Source of the DNA: DSYU01 sp963827605
GTDB taxonomy: Bacteria > Chloroflexota > Anaerolineae > Anaerolineales > Anaerolineaceae
NCBI GenBank assembly: GCA_963827605.1
Contig: CAWHBK010000004.1
Location: 496,001 to 560,000, forward strand
Direction: 5' to 3'
DNA: 64,000 bases
Shown: one piece after another, positions 28,333-36,799 of the stretch
How positions within the stretch are numbered: position 1 is the stretch's first letter
Layout: every line of letters begins with the position of its first letter
Notes under the pieces: generated by a model
Told to the model about the DNA's origin: nothing
The model's input: the letters and a program-made list of their open reading frames with translations, nothing else
The model's database searches: none
Program-made: the position numbers and the translations under genes

Positions 28333-28748
28333 AACAACAACTCCTTGAGAATGTGAATGGAGAGCAGTCGATCCGTGATCAGGGAAAGCCAATTCTTCAG
28401 GGGAACATGGCGGGTGCGGGCGACGATTTCAAGCGAGCGGGACGTGTGCCGATTGGATGATATGTTCCGCATAAGAGACACAACCCTCCCGAGGTACGGT
28501 CTGGTTCAGGCATAAAAAAACCTACAGTGAATAACGGTTGAATTTATTATATAGTTTTTGGGAAAGAATAGGTTGGTTTTTGGAGAAACGTATATTGTTT
28601 GAATGTAAACAATTATGATATTAATGGTTGTAATTTATTATGAAACATCTATAATATTGGTTACTACTTACCGTTTTAATTTTACTGGCCTTACAACTAA
28701 ATTGGTTTTCAAATGAATACTTTTTTGTTTTAAGGAGCATATTGCGTT
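28333..28748. promoter_or_regulatory. AT-rich divergent promoter region of the protease locus
   Basis: 416 bp without a gene, much richer in A+T than the surroundings, above all at 28500-28748. It contains the inverted repeat ATTGTTT-GAATGT-AAACAAT (28594-28613), poly-A/T tracts, and the AAGGAG site (28732-28737) of the rightward gene. No clear consensus -35/-10 pair was found, though several TATAAT-like hexamers exist. It probably drives both gene groups. Confidence 0.6.
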
Positions 28749-31304
28749 ATGACTACCGAGCTTAAACGATTCCAGGAAGCCTATGCCACGATGACCATAG
28801 CGGTTTACGAACCTTTGATCATCCGGTGGATCTCGAAGATGGGGCTGTGGTTAATGGCTGACACCTATGCAGCCCGGGCAATGGTGCAGGAAAAACCTAC
28901 CCAACGCAGCGCGATCCACGATCTCGTTCAGGAACGATCTGCTACACTGCCAGCCAACCCAGAGAGCATTCTACGCAAGAGCGGAGTGAACTTTAGCAAG
29001 CTGCGCCAGACCGGACAGTCTCTTTCCTGGGACGAGCTGCACACCCAGCTGCGTGGAAACGGCGGCTTGCAGCGCCTGATGAATATGGAGGTTACGCCAG
29101 ATACCATCTATCCAACCGGGCGCACGCGCGTTGTGTTCGATGGCGAATTTGGTCACCTGGTGGATGGGCAGAAGAACCCGGAGATGTACCGCGCGGCGGG
29201 CGTCAGCTTTCAGGGCGCAACGATCGATTATGGCAGTAAGCCCGGGTATTGGACGGAACCCATCCCAGTCTTTCCGGGCGGCGGGCAGATTCAGCTTTCC
29301 CCACGCTATCTGGAGGTGCGCACCAACCTGTCGAAAGATTTTTTCAAAACGGCCAAGAAGTTCGCCGATGAGCGCCATCCCGCTTCCGAACTGCGGGAGC
29401 TACTCCTTGAGGATGTGAAAAAGACCCTGGGCGATATTGATCACCATGAAATAGCGGATTTTCTGCCGGTTGGAAGTGCTTACACGATCATGGAAGCCCT
29501 ATCGCCGATTGGCGTAGCGCACTTCTACCGCCAGCTGTATTATTATGCCTATGAAGGGGTTGGGCCGATCGAACAGGCATTTACGGTGGCCCCATTAGAA
29601 ACATTGGAAGTGGTGTATGAGAATGTCCATCGCCAGACCCATGAAGAACTGGTGGAGATGGGTTCCGAAACCATCAGTGAGAACGCGATCGAGAGCAAGA
29701 ACATGGACGAGGTTTCCGATAAGGTGTCAGCCATGATCCAGCGTGATACAAGCGCTGGCATGTCAGCCAATGCCAATTTCACCGCATCCGGGTCCATCGG
29801 CGTATGGCAGGCCGGCGCATCGGCGAGTGTTGGCGCCAACTCGACCATCTCGTCTTCCAACAAGCGCAGCACCGAGATGGCCTCGCATAAACTAAAGGAG
29901 ACCACCAAGCGGGCTTCCGAACGGATTACAAAGTCGTTCAGCTTGAAGGTCCGCAACGTGGATGAAATCACGACCACCAATATCACCCGGCGGATCATTA
30001 AGAACGACTTTGCCGCGCCGGTCAGTTTCGGACTGCGGCGGGTGTTTTCCCGGATCAAGGTCAAAGTCCAGGATATGGGTCCGGCGCTGGTATGGCAATT
30101 GTATATCCGCGAGCCCGGGGCAGGCTTAGCCCAAAGCAAGTTCGTCCACTATCTCGAATCGCAGCCCATCAGCCGCCCGCTTGATCCGCCAGCGATCCCG
30201 CCAAGACCCATCGGCGGAACGGATACCGGTTCCACGAGCGCCGCGCTCAAATGGGACAGCGGGCGCAATACCTATTACGTCAGCATTGTGGTGCAAACCG
30301 GCCCAGACCGGATGGTGACCGCGGTGAGCATTGACTCCATCACCGACCTGGAGGGCGGCGGCAAGGAAGATTTGGCGCCATCGGCCAAAAATGACGTGAA
30401 TTGGGGCGGAACATGGAATGCTTCCACGCATTCCTTTACGGTCAATATCGGCATACTCCCGGGCGACGCGGCCAGTGTTTCGGTTAATTACACGTATAAT
30501 TACGACGCGGGCGGCACCGCAATGCAAGATTGGGAAAAGCAGCGCGACGCAGCCATTGTGAAGTTCCAGCAGGCCGAGGCAGACGCGCGCCAAAAGGCGC
30601 TGCAAGAGCAGTTCGACCGTGACAAAACACTCATCACCGAGAAACGCAAGATTAAGTCGCGCCCGGCGGTGGACCTGCGCCGCGAGGAGCGCTACGAGGT
30701 GATGAACCGCATGGTCTCGCACCTTTTTGGGCGAAAACCGAACCCCTCCACACCCTCGCCATTAGAAATCGAGTACTTCCATCGCTACTTTGACATTGAG
30801 TCAATGTTTATTTATACCCATCCCTCCTGGTGGAAACCGCGCTATTCCCGCACCACCACCGGCCTGAACCGTCCCCCCTACGAGATTACCGCCGAGTCAG
30901 AACCGGCCGCTATGGGATCTTCGCTTGGTTGGGTGCTCCAACTGGACGGGGATACGCGCCGCAATGAGTTTCTCAACAGCCCGTGGGTGCGGGTATGCAT
31001 GCCAATGCGGCCCGGCCGAGAGCGCGAGGCAATCGGCTGGCTGGCAAAGCACATCGAAGGCGAGATTGGCTATGATCCAGGGCAAGAGCCGCTCAAAACC
31101 ATCCTGCAAGAAATTGAAACGATCCACCAAAATCAGGATGCGCTGGGTTTGGACGGGCCAGATTATGTCACCGTATCCTCCACAGTTGGCGCTCCGGCAG
31201 GGCCGCTGAAGCCCGAAAACGTCTATCCGGTGGTGGATGAGTTTGAGGTCACCGTGCCGACCGAAGGTTTCGTCTATGACGATCTGAAGATTATCATTCC
31301 ATAA
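28749..31304 (+). CDS. 851-aa protein with helix/amphipathic beta-hairpin/helix core
   Basis: No signal peptide and no recognised named domain. Residues 1-290 are mixed. Residues about 296-333 form a Glu/Ser-rich helix. Residues 338-368 alternate small polar and non-polar residues (NANFTASGSIGV, then ASASVGANSTIS) and look like an amphipathic beta-hairpin, and 371-400 is another helix. Next come FGLRRVFSRIKVKVQDMG and VWQLYIREPGAG, an Ig-like segment (about 475-570), a charged coiled coil (about 574-618), and a C-terminal domain with IEYFHRYFDIESMFIYTHPSWW and RVCMPMRPG. From memory the layout recalls large uncharacterised bacterial proteins; I cannot name the family. The hairpin invites comparison with pore-forming proteins, but that is speculation. 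Confidence 0.75.
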   Translation: MTTELKRFQEAYATMTIAVYEPLIIRWISKMGLWLMADTYAARAMVQEKPTQRSAIHDLVQERSATLPANPESILRKSGVNFSKLRQTGQSLSWDELHTQLRGNGGLQRLMNMEVTPDTIYPTGRTRVVFDGEFGHLVDGQKNPEMYRAAGVSFQGATIDYGSKPGYWTEPIPVFPGGGQIQLSPRYLEVRTNLSKDFFKTAKKFADERHPASELRELLLEDVKKTLGDIDHHEIADFLPVGSAYTIMEALSPIGVAHFYRQLYYYAYEGVGPIEQAFTVAPLETLEVVYENVHRQTHEELVEMGSETISENAIESKNMDEVSDKVSAMIQRDTSAGMSANANFTASGSIGVWQAGASASVGANSTISSSNKRSTEMASHKLKETTKRASERITKSFSLKVRNVDEITTTNITRRIIKNDFAAPVSFGLRRVFSRIKVKVQDMGPALVWQLYIREPGAGLAQSKFVHYLESQPISRPLDPPAIPPRPIGGTDTGSTSAALKWDSGRNTYYVSIVVQTGPDRMVTAVSIDSITDLEGGGKEDLAPSAKNDVNWGGTWNASTHSFTVNIGILPGDAASVSVNYTYNYDAGGTAMQDWEKQRDAAIVKFQQAEADARQKALQEQFDRDKTLITEKRKIKSRPAVDLRREERYEVMNRMVSHLFGRKPNPSTPSPLEIEYFHRYFDIESMFIYTHPSWWKPRYSRTTTGLNRPPYEITAESEPAAMGSSLGWVLQLDGDTRRNEFLNSPWVRVCMPMRPGREREAIGWLAKHIEGEIGYDPGQEPLKTILQEIETIHQNQDALGLDGPDYVTVSSTVGAPAGPLKPENVYPVVDEFEVTVPTEGFVYDDLKIIIP

Positions 31305-31313
31305 GGCGCCTGC

Positions 31314-32240
31314 ATGACCACCCAAATATTTGTCGCCTGGGGCTGTGAGATTCGCGATAGCAGCAACCAAAAGGCAATGGTGAAGTATCTGAACACCAGC
31401 GCTACCGCGAAAGGCACGAACCGCTGGGTTACCAAAAAAGGCAGCACCGATTATGAAATTTGCCTGATCTACAAAAAGGATGAATTTCAGGCCGCGCTGG
31501 ATAGCGATGAGGCAATCGTGATCTACGATGGTCACTCGCGTTTCGGGCAAGGGCCGGCCTTCGGAGAAGCGGTTGCGCCGGACACCAAGATGCCCGACTG
31601 CCCTGATAAAACCCGCTACCCCACCAACCCATGGGGCAACTCGTTCCGCATGGGTTGGGACGCAATCGATCTGCCCCTGATGGAGGATGTCTTTGAGCAT
31701 TGTACCGACCCCCCGGAATACCCGGCGGGGAAACCGCCCAAGTCGCCGTTTGTGGATAAGGCCGTCACCTGGATCTTGAGTAAAACCAGTGGTTCATCCA
31801 GCAAATGCGAAACAAATTTTGCCTGGCGCCCAATGAGCACCTGTTTTCCGGTTGTAGCCAAGAAAGCCAATGGACGCGGAGATAAGACCCTGTATAATCG
31901 CCATTTCTGGCGGGCGAAAACCAAGATGGTCGAGTTTGACAGCCTGGTGACGGTGGGGTCGGCGGATCTGGATAAAAGCAAGCTGGCCTGCCGGGTGCTG
32001 TTTATGAACTCATGCTCCAGCATGGAGCACTTCTATGCGGCATTGAAACGGCAAAAAACGAAGGTTGGTTCCAACTGCGTGTTCTATGTGACCAGCCAGG
32101 TTTGCTCCGCGGGGACTTCGCTGATCTTCCTGAAGAAGGTGCTGGGCGGATTGAACCCCTACTATAAAAAGGACTCGGTTTCCATCCTGAAGGCGATGAA
32201 CGGGTTGAAAGATGCCGGGTTTATCAAACTATTGACGTAG
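31314..32240 (+). CDS. Small caspase-like cysteine protease
   Basis: 308 residues. The likely catalytic His74 lies in EAIVIYDGHSRFGQGPAFG and Cys234 in CRVLFMNSCSSMEHF, each after a hydrophobic strand, as in the caspase/gingipain/CHAT clan. The distance between them (160 residues) is long because of an insert rich in Cys, Pro and aromatic residues. There is no signal peptide or prodomain. It lies nine bases after the 851-residue gene and 19 bases before the helical protein, so the three form one operon. Substrate unknown; the operon partner is an obvious candidate. Confidence 0.72.
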   Translation: MTTQIFVAWGCEIRDSSNQKAMVKYLNTSATAKGTNRWVTKKGSTDYEICLIYKKDEFQAALDSDEAIVIYDGHSRFGQGPAFGEAVAPDTKMPDCPDKTRYPTNPWGNSFRMGWDAIDLPLMEDVFEHCTDPPEYPAGKPPKSPFVDKAVTWILSKTSGSSSKCETNFAWRPMSTCFPVVAKKANGRGDKTLYNRHFWRAKTKMVEFDSLVTVGSADLDKSKLACRVLFMNSCSSMEHFYAALKRQKTKVGSNCVFYVTSQVCSAGTSLIFLKKVLGGLNPYYKKDSVSILKAMNGLKDAGFIKLLT

Positions 32241-32259
32241 GACCGGTGAAGGATGGCTA

Positions 32260-32814
32260 ATGCTTCCTGAACAAACGCTGATTGAAAGGCTGCTGGCGGA
32301 TGCCCGCGTCGAGGATTTCCAGGAAAACCTGGTCTTCCGCACCCAGATTCTCAATAAGCCCGAAGCGGCGCAGACGCTGATGGTGATCATGGCGAATGCG
32401 GACCGCCAGACGATTGGGCAGCGCGCGCAGCAGATGCTGACGCTGTTCGACGCTTCCGCCCTGCCGGCTCTGGCGGCGGGGCTGACGCGGCCTGGGGCGC
32501 TGTGGCGGTATGATCTGCTCAATATTCTGTGGGCCATTATCTCGGTGTATGAAACGGATGAAATACCCGCTCTGCTGGCATCCGTTCAAGCGCAGGTGAT
32601 GGCATTATTCGAAGACGCCACGCCGATTATGCTCGAGTTTGAAGATCCGGTGGAGGTGGAATTTATCTACCGGGTGCGCGACCAGGCGTATGCTTTCATC
32701 CAGCGCCTGCGAGACCCGCGCTTCGACGAAAGTTACTTCCGCATGCTGGATGATGCCGGGCGAGATCAAGAAATCCGCGGCCTGCGCAGCCAAATTTCCG
32801 CGGGGATTGCATAA
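32260..32814 (+). CDS. All-helical (HEAT-like) hypothetical protein, 184 aa
   Basis: Predicted almost wholly alpha-helical, with pairs of amphipathic helices such as AAQTLMVIMANADRQTIGQRAQ and TLFDASALPALAAGLTRPGA, which suggests a short HEAT/ARM-like scaffold. The C-terminal third carries VEFIYRVRDQAYAFIQRLRDP. An AAGGA site precedes ATG 32260. It is the last gene of the rightward protease-locus operon. A regulatory or adaptor role is a guess from helical-repeat architecture. Confidence 0.7.
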   Translation: MLPEQTLIERLLADARVEDFQENLVFRTQILNKPEAAQTLMVIMANADRQTIGQRAQQMLTLFDASALPALAAGLTRPGALWRYDLLNILWAIISVYETDEIPALLASVQAQVMALFEDATPIMLEFEDPVEVEFIYRVRDQAYAFIQRLRDPRFDESYFRMLDDAGRDQEIRGLRSQISAGIA

Positions 32815-32856
32815 ACGATCGAGGATACCTACCCATAGGGGGCAGGCGAACGAAAT

Positions 32857-32886
32857 AGGGCATGGTTCTCCTGAGAACCATGCCCT
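32857..32886. terminator. Hairpin ending the protease-locus operon
   Basis: 14-bp perfect arms (32857-32870, 32873-32886) around CT, 43 bases after the last stop. An A-run rather than a T-run follows on the plus strand, so termination efficiency is uncertain. Confidence 0.6.
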
Positions 32887-32936
32887 AACAAAAATGGCAG
32901 CCCAGTGTTTGAAGGAATCCATTACAATGGGGGGGT

Positions 32937-33932
32937 ATGGAATCCACTGCTCTCCCACAAAAACAAAGAAGCCGCTGGCTGCGCGCGCTGATGCTGGTGC
33001 TGACGCTGGGCCTGGCCGCCGGGATGTTATACCTGGCAGTCCGAAAAATCAGTTGGAGCGAGCTGGCGGCCACGCTGGCGAGCGGCAACCTGGGCCTGCT
33101 GGCGCTGGCCGCGGGCATTTTGAGCGTGTCTTGCCTGGTACGCGGGCTGCGCTGGCGGGTGTTGTTGAGCGCGGAGAAAACGTTGCCGCCGCTGACCGTG
33201 TTTTGGGCCACCATGAGCGGCTACCTGGGCAACTCGTACCTGCCGGCGCGCGCGGGCGAGGTAGTGCGCTCGGTGCTGATCGGCGAGAAAGGTGGGATCA
33301 GCAAAACATTTTCACTGGCCACGGCCCTGACCGAGCGCATTGTGGACGCGGTGATTCTGGTCTCGGTAAGCGCGGTGGGGCTTGCGACACTGCCCAGCCT
33401 GCCGCCGGATATGGCCCAGACCATTCGCGGCATGGCGGTGATTGGGACGCTGGGCCTGGCGGCCGTTTTTATCGCGCCGCACATGGGCGGGCTGATCCAA
33501 AATATCATCAACCGCTTGCCAGGGCCGGCCTGGGTGCGTGAAAAGTTATGCGGGCTCAGCCTGCGCTTCCTCACCGGCGCCGGCGCGCTCCAGCATTGGG
33601 GGCGCATGGCGCAGTTTCTCCTGTATTCGGCGGCCATCTGGTCGCTGGATACGGTGACCGGGGTCATTACCGCGCGCGCCTTTGGGCTGGATCTCAACCC
33701 GGTGCAGGTCTTCCTGCTCCTGGCCGCACTGGGCATTGCCAGCGCGGTGCCCTCGACGCCCGGCTACGTGGGGGTGTATCAACTGGTGGCGGTGACCGTT
33801 TTGGTGCCGTTTGGCCTGAGCGAAGCCCAGGCGGTGGCATACATCTTCGGATACCAGGGCGTGATGTACGTGGTCATCACCTTGTGGGGTTTGATCGGGC
33901 TGTGGAAGCTGCGCGGGGCGATCAGGATTTAA
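32937..33932 (+). CDS. UPF0104 / YbhN-family lysylphosphatidylglycerol synthase TM-region protein
   Basis: 331-residue integral membrane protein with about eight helices. The family signature YLGNSYLPARAGEVVRSVLI is present, followed by SLATALTERIVDAVIL, then GIASAVPSTPGYVGVYQ and AYIFGYQGVMYVVITLWG. Members are thought to move or modify lipid-linked molecules across the membrane. There is a G-rich stretch but no clean ribosome-binding site before ATG 32937. It is probably a single gene. Confidence 0.9.
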   Translation: MESTALPQKQRSRWLRALMLVLTLGLAAGMLYLAVRKISWSELAATLASGNLGLLALAAGILSVSCLVRGLRWRVLLSAEKTLPPLTVFWATMSGYLGNSYLPARAGEVVRSVLIGEKGGISKTFSLATALTERIVDAVILVSVSAVGLATLPSLPPDMAQTIRGMAVIGTLGLAAVFIAPHMGGLIQNIINRLPGPAWVREKLCGLSLRFLTGAGALQHWGRMAQFLLYSAAIWSLDTVTGVITARAFGLDLNPVQVFLLLAALGIASAVPSTPGYVGVYQLVAVTVLVPFGLSEAQAVAYIFGYQGVMYVVITLWGLIGLWKLRGAIRI

Positions 33933-34047
33933 GAGACTCGCACACGGATCCACCCGGATCTTAATAATTTACCTTAACCCCGCGATCATGGTCTACAATA
34001 AGAGCGCCAACTGGAGGCAATTTCCAGTTAGCGAGGAGAAGAAGGGT

Positions 34048-35196
34048 ATGGGAAAGCCATTGCTGCGCGCCGTGGCAGTCGTTTTGGTCGCGTCCGTCCT
34101 GCTCGGCGGATGTCTCCCGTTTTCAGAACCAACCCCCCTGGCGGTGGGGCCCAATGGCGAAACGGCCACGCCGACGCTCAATGCCACCCAACTGGCCATC
34201 GCGCTGATGCTGACCGCGACCCGCGCCGCACCCACGGCGACCCAAACCCCGGTGGTCACCCTTACCAGCACGCCCAGCCCGACGACCACGCCGCCTCCGC
34301 TGGGCAGCGCAGAGCGGCCGGTAAGGTTGGGCACGCGCATGGCTGTGGAGGGCGCGGGCCTGACCGTGCTTTCCATGCAGACGCTCACTGAGGTGAACAC
34401 GCGCAAAGCCGCGGAAGGCATGGCTTTCCTCGACGTTGAGACAATCGTAGAAAACGCGCCTGATTCTGCGGCGGGTGCCGCGCCATCTGGCGTAAGCGCG
34501 GCGCCGCTGGATTACACCCCGCTGTACTTCCGCCTGCTGGACGCGCAGGATAATGCGTACCAACCGGTTGGCGCGGGGGTGCAGCCGGCCATCCAAAGCG
34601 GTACGCTGCGGCCGGGTGAATGGGTGCGCGGGCACGTTACCTTTGAAATCCCGGCCACTGCCGGGACGCTGCGCTTGCGCTATACGCCGGTGGTGGCGGC
34701 GGGGTACGCCATCGCGATGTGGGTCGACCTGAGCCTGCCGCCGGTCCAGGCCGAGCTGCCAACCACGCCCCCGATAATCGAACTGGGCGACGCGGCCAAA
34801 GCGCTGCCAATGACCGGCCAGCGCGACGAAGCTGGCGGCATCGCCCTGACCATCGCGCAGGTGGACGTCAGCCAGCGGATTGGCCCGACCAAAGCCAGCG
34901 CCGGCAGCCTGCTGGTGGCCCTGAATGTAACCATCGAGAATGTTTCAAGGGCCCGGTCGCCGTTCAACCCGCAGTATTTTTCAGTCAAGGACGACAAGGG
35001 CTATGAGTACCAGGCCACTCTCATCCCGTTGGAGAGCCTGCTGCAAGCCGGCAGCCTCGGACAGGGCGAAAAGGTCAGCGGGCAGGTGGTCTTTGAAGTC
35101 CCGGAAGGCACCCCGCGCCTGGTGGTGGAATACCAGCCCCAGGTGCTGGTGGATCAATACCCGGTGATCCGCTTTCTAATCGACGTGCCGCGCTAA
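34048..35196 (+). CDS. Surface lipoprotein with two DUF4352-like domains
   Basis: 382 residues starting at ATG 34048 after GAGGAG/GAAGGG. Signal peptide with lipobox VLLGGC, then a Thr/Pro/Ala-rich linker (about residues 25-95). Two beta-rich domains of about 125 residues follow with similar layout: the first around LTVLSMQTLTEVNTR to VRGHVTFEIPATAGTLRLRY, the second around IALTIAQVDVSQRIG to VSGQVVFEVPEGTPRLVVEY. This pattern fits DUF4352-type extracellular immunoglobulin-like domains. Function unknown; exposed on the outer face. Confidence 0.85.
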   Translation: MGKPLLRAVAVVLVASVLLGGCLPFSEPTPLAVGPNGETATPTLNATQLAIALMLTATRAAPTATQTPVVTLTSTPSPTTTPPPLGSAERPVRLGTRMAVEGAGLTVLSMQTLTEVNTRKAAEGMAFLDVETIVENAPDSAAGAAPSGVSAAPLDYTPLYFRLLDAQDNAYQPVGAGVQPAIQSGTLRPGEWVRGHVTFEIPATAGTLRLRYTPVVAAGYAIAMWVDLSLPPVQAELPTTPPIIELGDAAKALPMTGQRDEAGGIALTIAQVDVSQRIGPTKASAGSLLVALNVTIENVSRARSPFNPQYFSVKDDKGYEYQATLIPLESLLQAGSLGQGEKVSGQVVFEVPEGTPRLVVEYQPQVLVDQYPVIRFLIDVPR

Positions 35197-35540
35197 GCGC
35201 CGCGCCTGCGGGACTCCCGTTGCGCCTACGTGCCAGGCCTTTCGACTTTTTGAAAGCTCTGGCCCATTCACAAGGCGATTCGCAAAGTACCTTAACAAAA
35301 ATGGGGCTTGGGGCATGCGGCTGGCTAAGCCAGCCGCATGCCCCCAAAAAGAATTATTGCCCCCTTTGGGGGGCAGCGGCGAAGCCGCAGGGGTGGCAAG
35401 GGGCTATTCGCGGGACTTTGCGAATAGCCCTGGGCCCAATCAAACCGGCGCTTGACATTTTTCCAAAACTATCGGAGAATGAGAATACCTCCCCGGGCAT
35501 GCAATATCGCCAACATTATGGGGACCGCTGAATATCCCAA
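35197..35540. repeat. 344-bp gene-free spacer with two hairpins
   Basis: A 17-bp perfect inverted repeat with a one-base centre lies at 35310-35344, and GGGCTATTCGC / GCGAATAGCCC at 35401-35430. The left part includes CTTTTTGAAAGCTCTGG-like imperfect repeats. No gene is supported on either strand. The hairpins probably separate the two lipoprotein genes. Confidence 0.6.
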
Positions 35541-36212
35541 ATGCAAAAAATTACCGGAAAGACCATTCTGCTGTTTGGCCTTTTCCTGCTGGCTGGTTGC
35601 AGCGGGCCGAATGCCACAGCGATCCCGACTCCGGACCTCAATCCAATCCGCACGGAAGTTGCCGCCACGGTCCTGGCGCAGGTCCCAGGGATCTGCGCTC
35701 TCACTCCATCCCCCACCCAGGAGATTCCTCCCACGCAAACCACTGCCCCCGCCGCAACCGCAACTCTGGCGGAAACGGTTACGAGCACGCCATCGACCGG
35801 CACGCCGGATACCCGGGACCTCGCAATGTGGGTATCGCAAACGGTCCAGGATGATACCGTCTTCAAGCCCGGCCAGGAGTTCAACATGACCTGGCAGCTC
35901 AAGAACGTGGGCACGTCCACCTGGACAGCCGCGTACCGGCTGCGTTTCTACAGCGGCGATCCATTTGGCACCGCCAAGGAAATCGCGCTGGGGAAAGACG
36001 TCAAGCCTGGCGAAACGGTTGAGATCGGCGCTCAAATGAAGGCGCCGGCGCGACCCGGCGATTACCGCAGCGACTGGGTGCTGTCCAATGAAGTGCTGCG
36101 CAACTTCAAAGAGCCGGTGTTCCTCAAAATCAAAGTAGCCGCTCCAACCGCTACGGTAACGCCCACAAAGACGGTTCCGCCCGCGACGGCGACGAATACC
36201 CCCAAGCCGTAG
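35541..36212 (+). CDS. Surface lipoprotein with Nbr1-like Ig domain
   Basis: 223 residues. Signal peptide with lipobox FLLAGC, a Pro/Thr-rich linker to about residue 92, then an Ig-like domain of the NBR1 four-Trp type: MTWQLKNVGTSTWTAAYRLRF, then KPGETVEIGAQMKAPARPGDY and SDWVLSNEV. The C-terminus is another Thr/Pro-rich tail. Such domains are common in Chloroflexota surface proteins and probably bind protein or carbohydrate. No clear ribosome-binding site is visible. Confidence 0.85.
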   Translation: MQKITGKTILLFGLFLLAGCSGPNATAIPTPDLNPIRTEVAATVLAQVPGICALTPSPTQEIPPTQTTAPAATATLAETVTSTPSTGTPDTRDLAMWVSQTVQDDTVFKPGQEFNMTWQLKNVGTSTWTAAYRLRFYSGDPFGTAKEIALGKDVKPGETVEIGAQMKAPARPGDYRSDWVLSNEVLRNFKEPVFLKIKVAAPTATVTPTKTVPPATATNTPKP

Positions 36213-36237
36213 GCGGGGCGCTGGTCCCTGCACTTTT

Positions 36238-36284
36238 CTGGTTCCCACGCAGACGCGGAACAGTAGTTCCGGCGTGGGAACCAG
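36238..36284. repeat. Nested palindrome with GGAACAGTAGTTCC core
   Basis: 13-bp outer arms (36238-36250, 36272-36284) enclose GGAAC-AGTA-GTTCC (36257-36270). The same core occurs at 12532 and 50886, with a variant at 12322. It lies between convergent genes, so it may also act as a terminator. Confidence 0.75.
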
Positions 36285-36313
36285 GGAAAACCAGAAACCA
36301 GAAAGAAGAAGCG

Positions 36314-36778
36314 CTATGCGGACTGTAGGGCTGCCAGCACTTCGGCGGAGTGGCCGTCTGGTTTGACGTTCTCGAAGACTTTGACGATCTTGCCGTCCGG
36401 GCCGATGAGGAAGGTGGTGCGGAAGATGCCTTCGTATTCTTTGCCAAAGTTCTTTTTCAGGCCCCACACGCCGTATTTTTCGGCGATTTTGTGGCCCTCG
36501 TCGGCGAGCAGGGTAAAGGGCAGGTGATATTTGGCCTTGAATTTGGTATGGTCCGCGGCGCTGTCCGGGCTGATGCCCAGGATGACAACGCCATTTTCGG
36601 TGTAAACATGATAATCATCGCGGAAGTTGCAGGCTTCGGTGGTGCAGCCGGGGGTGTCATCCTTGGGATAGAAATATAACACGACTGGTTTGCCGCGGAA
36701 TTCGCTCAACGCGCGGATGGTTCCATTCTCATCCGAGAGCGAAAAATCGGGGGCGGGTTGGTTGGGAGGGATAGGCAT
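36314..36778 (-). CDS. bcp: Thioredoxin-dependent thiol peroxidase (Bcp/PrxQ)
   Basis: 154-residue cytoplasmic peroxiredoxin that reduces hydroperoxides. Peroxidatic Cys45 lies in YPKDDTPGCTTEAC and a probable resolving Cys50 five residues on, as in atypical 2-Cys PrxQ. FLIGPDGKIVKVF is the conserved C-terminal strand. Full length; stands 21 bases downstream of the moeA-PBP gene. Confidence 0.96.
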   Translation of the reverse strand: MPIPPNQPAPDFSLSDENGTIRALSEFRGKPVVLYFYPKDDTPGCTTEACNFRDDYHVYTENGVVILGISPDSAADHTKFKAKYHLPFTLLADEGHKIAEKYGVWGLKKNFGKEYEGIFRTTFLIGPDGKIVKVFENVKPDGHSAEVLAALQSA

Positions 36779-36799
36779 AGTGAACTCCTGTTTTTTTTC

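Noticed and set aside
28749..31304. Bacterial gasdermin
   Set aside because: Much longer than the roughly 250-residue bacterial gasdermins and no recognisable similarity; only the neighbouring caspase-like gene prompted the idea.
23495..32814. Prophage or integrated element
   Set aside because: No integrase, structural phage genes, tRNA target or attachment-site duplication was seen at the borders.
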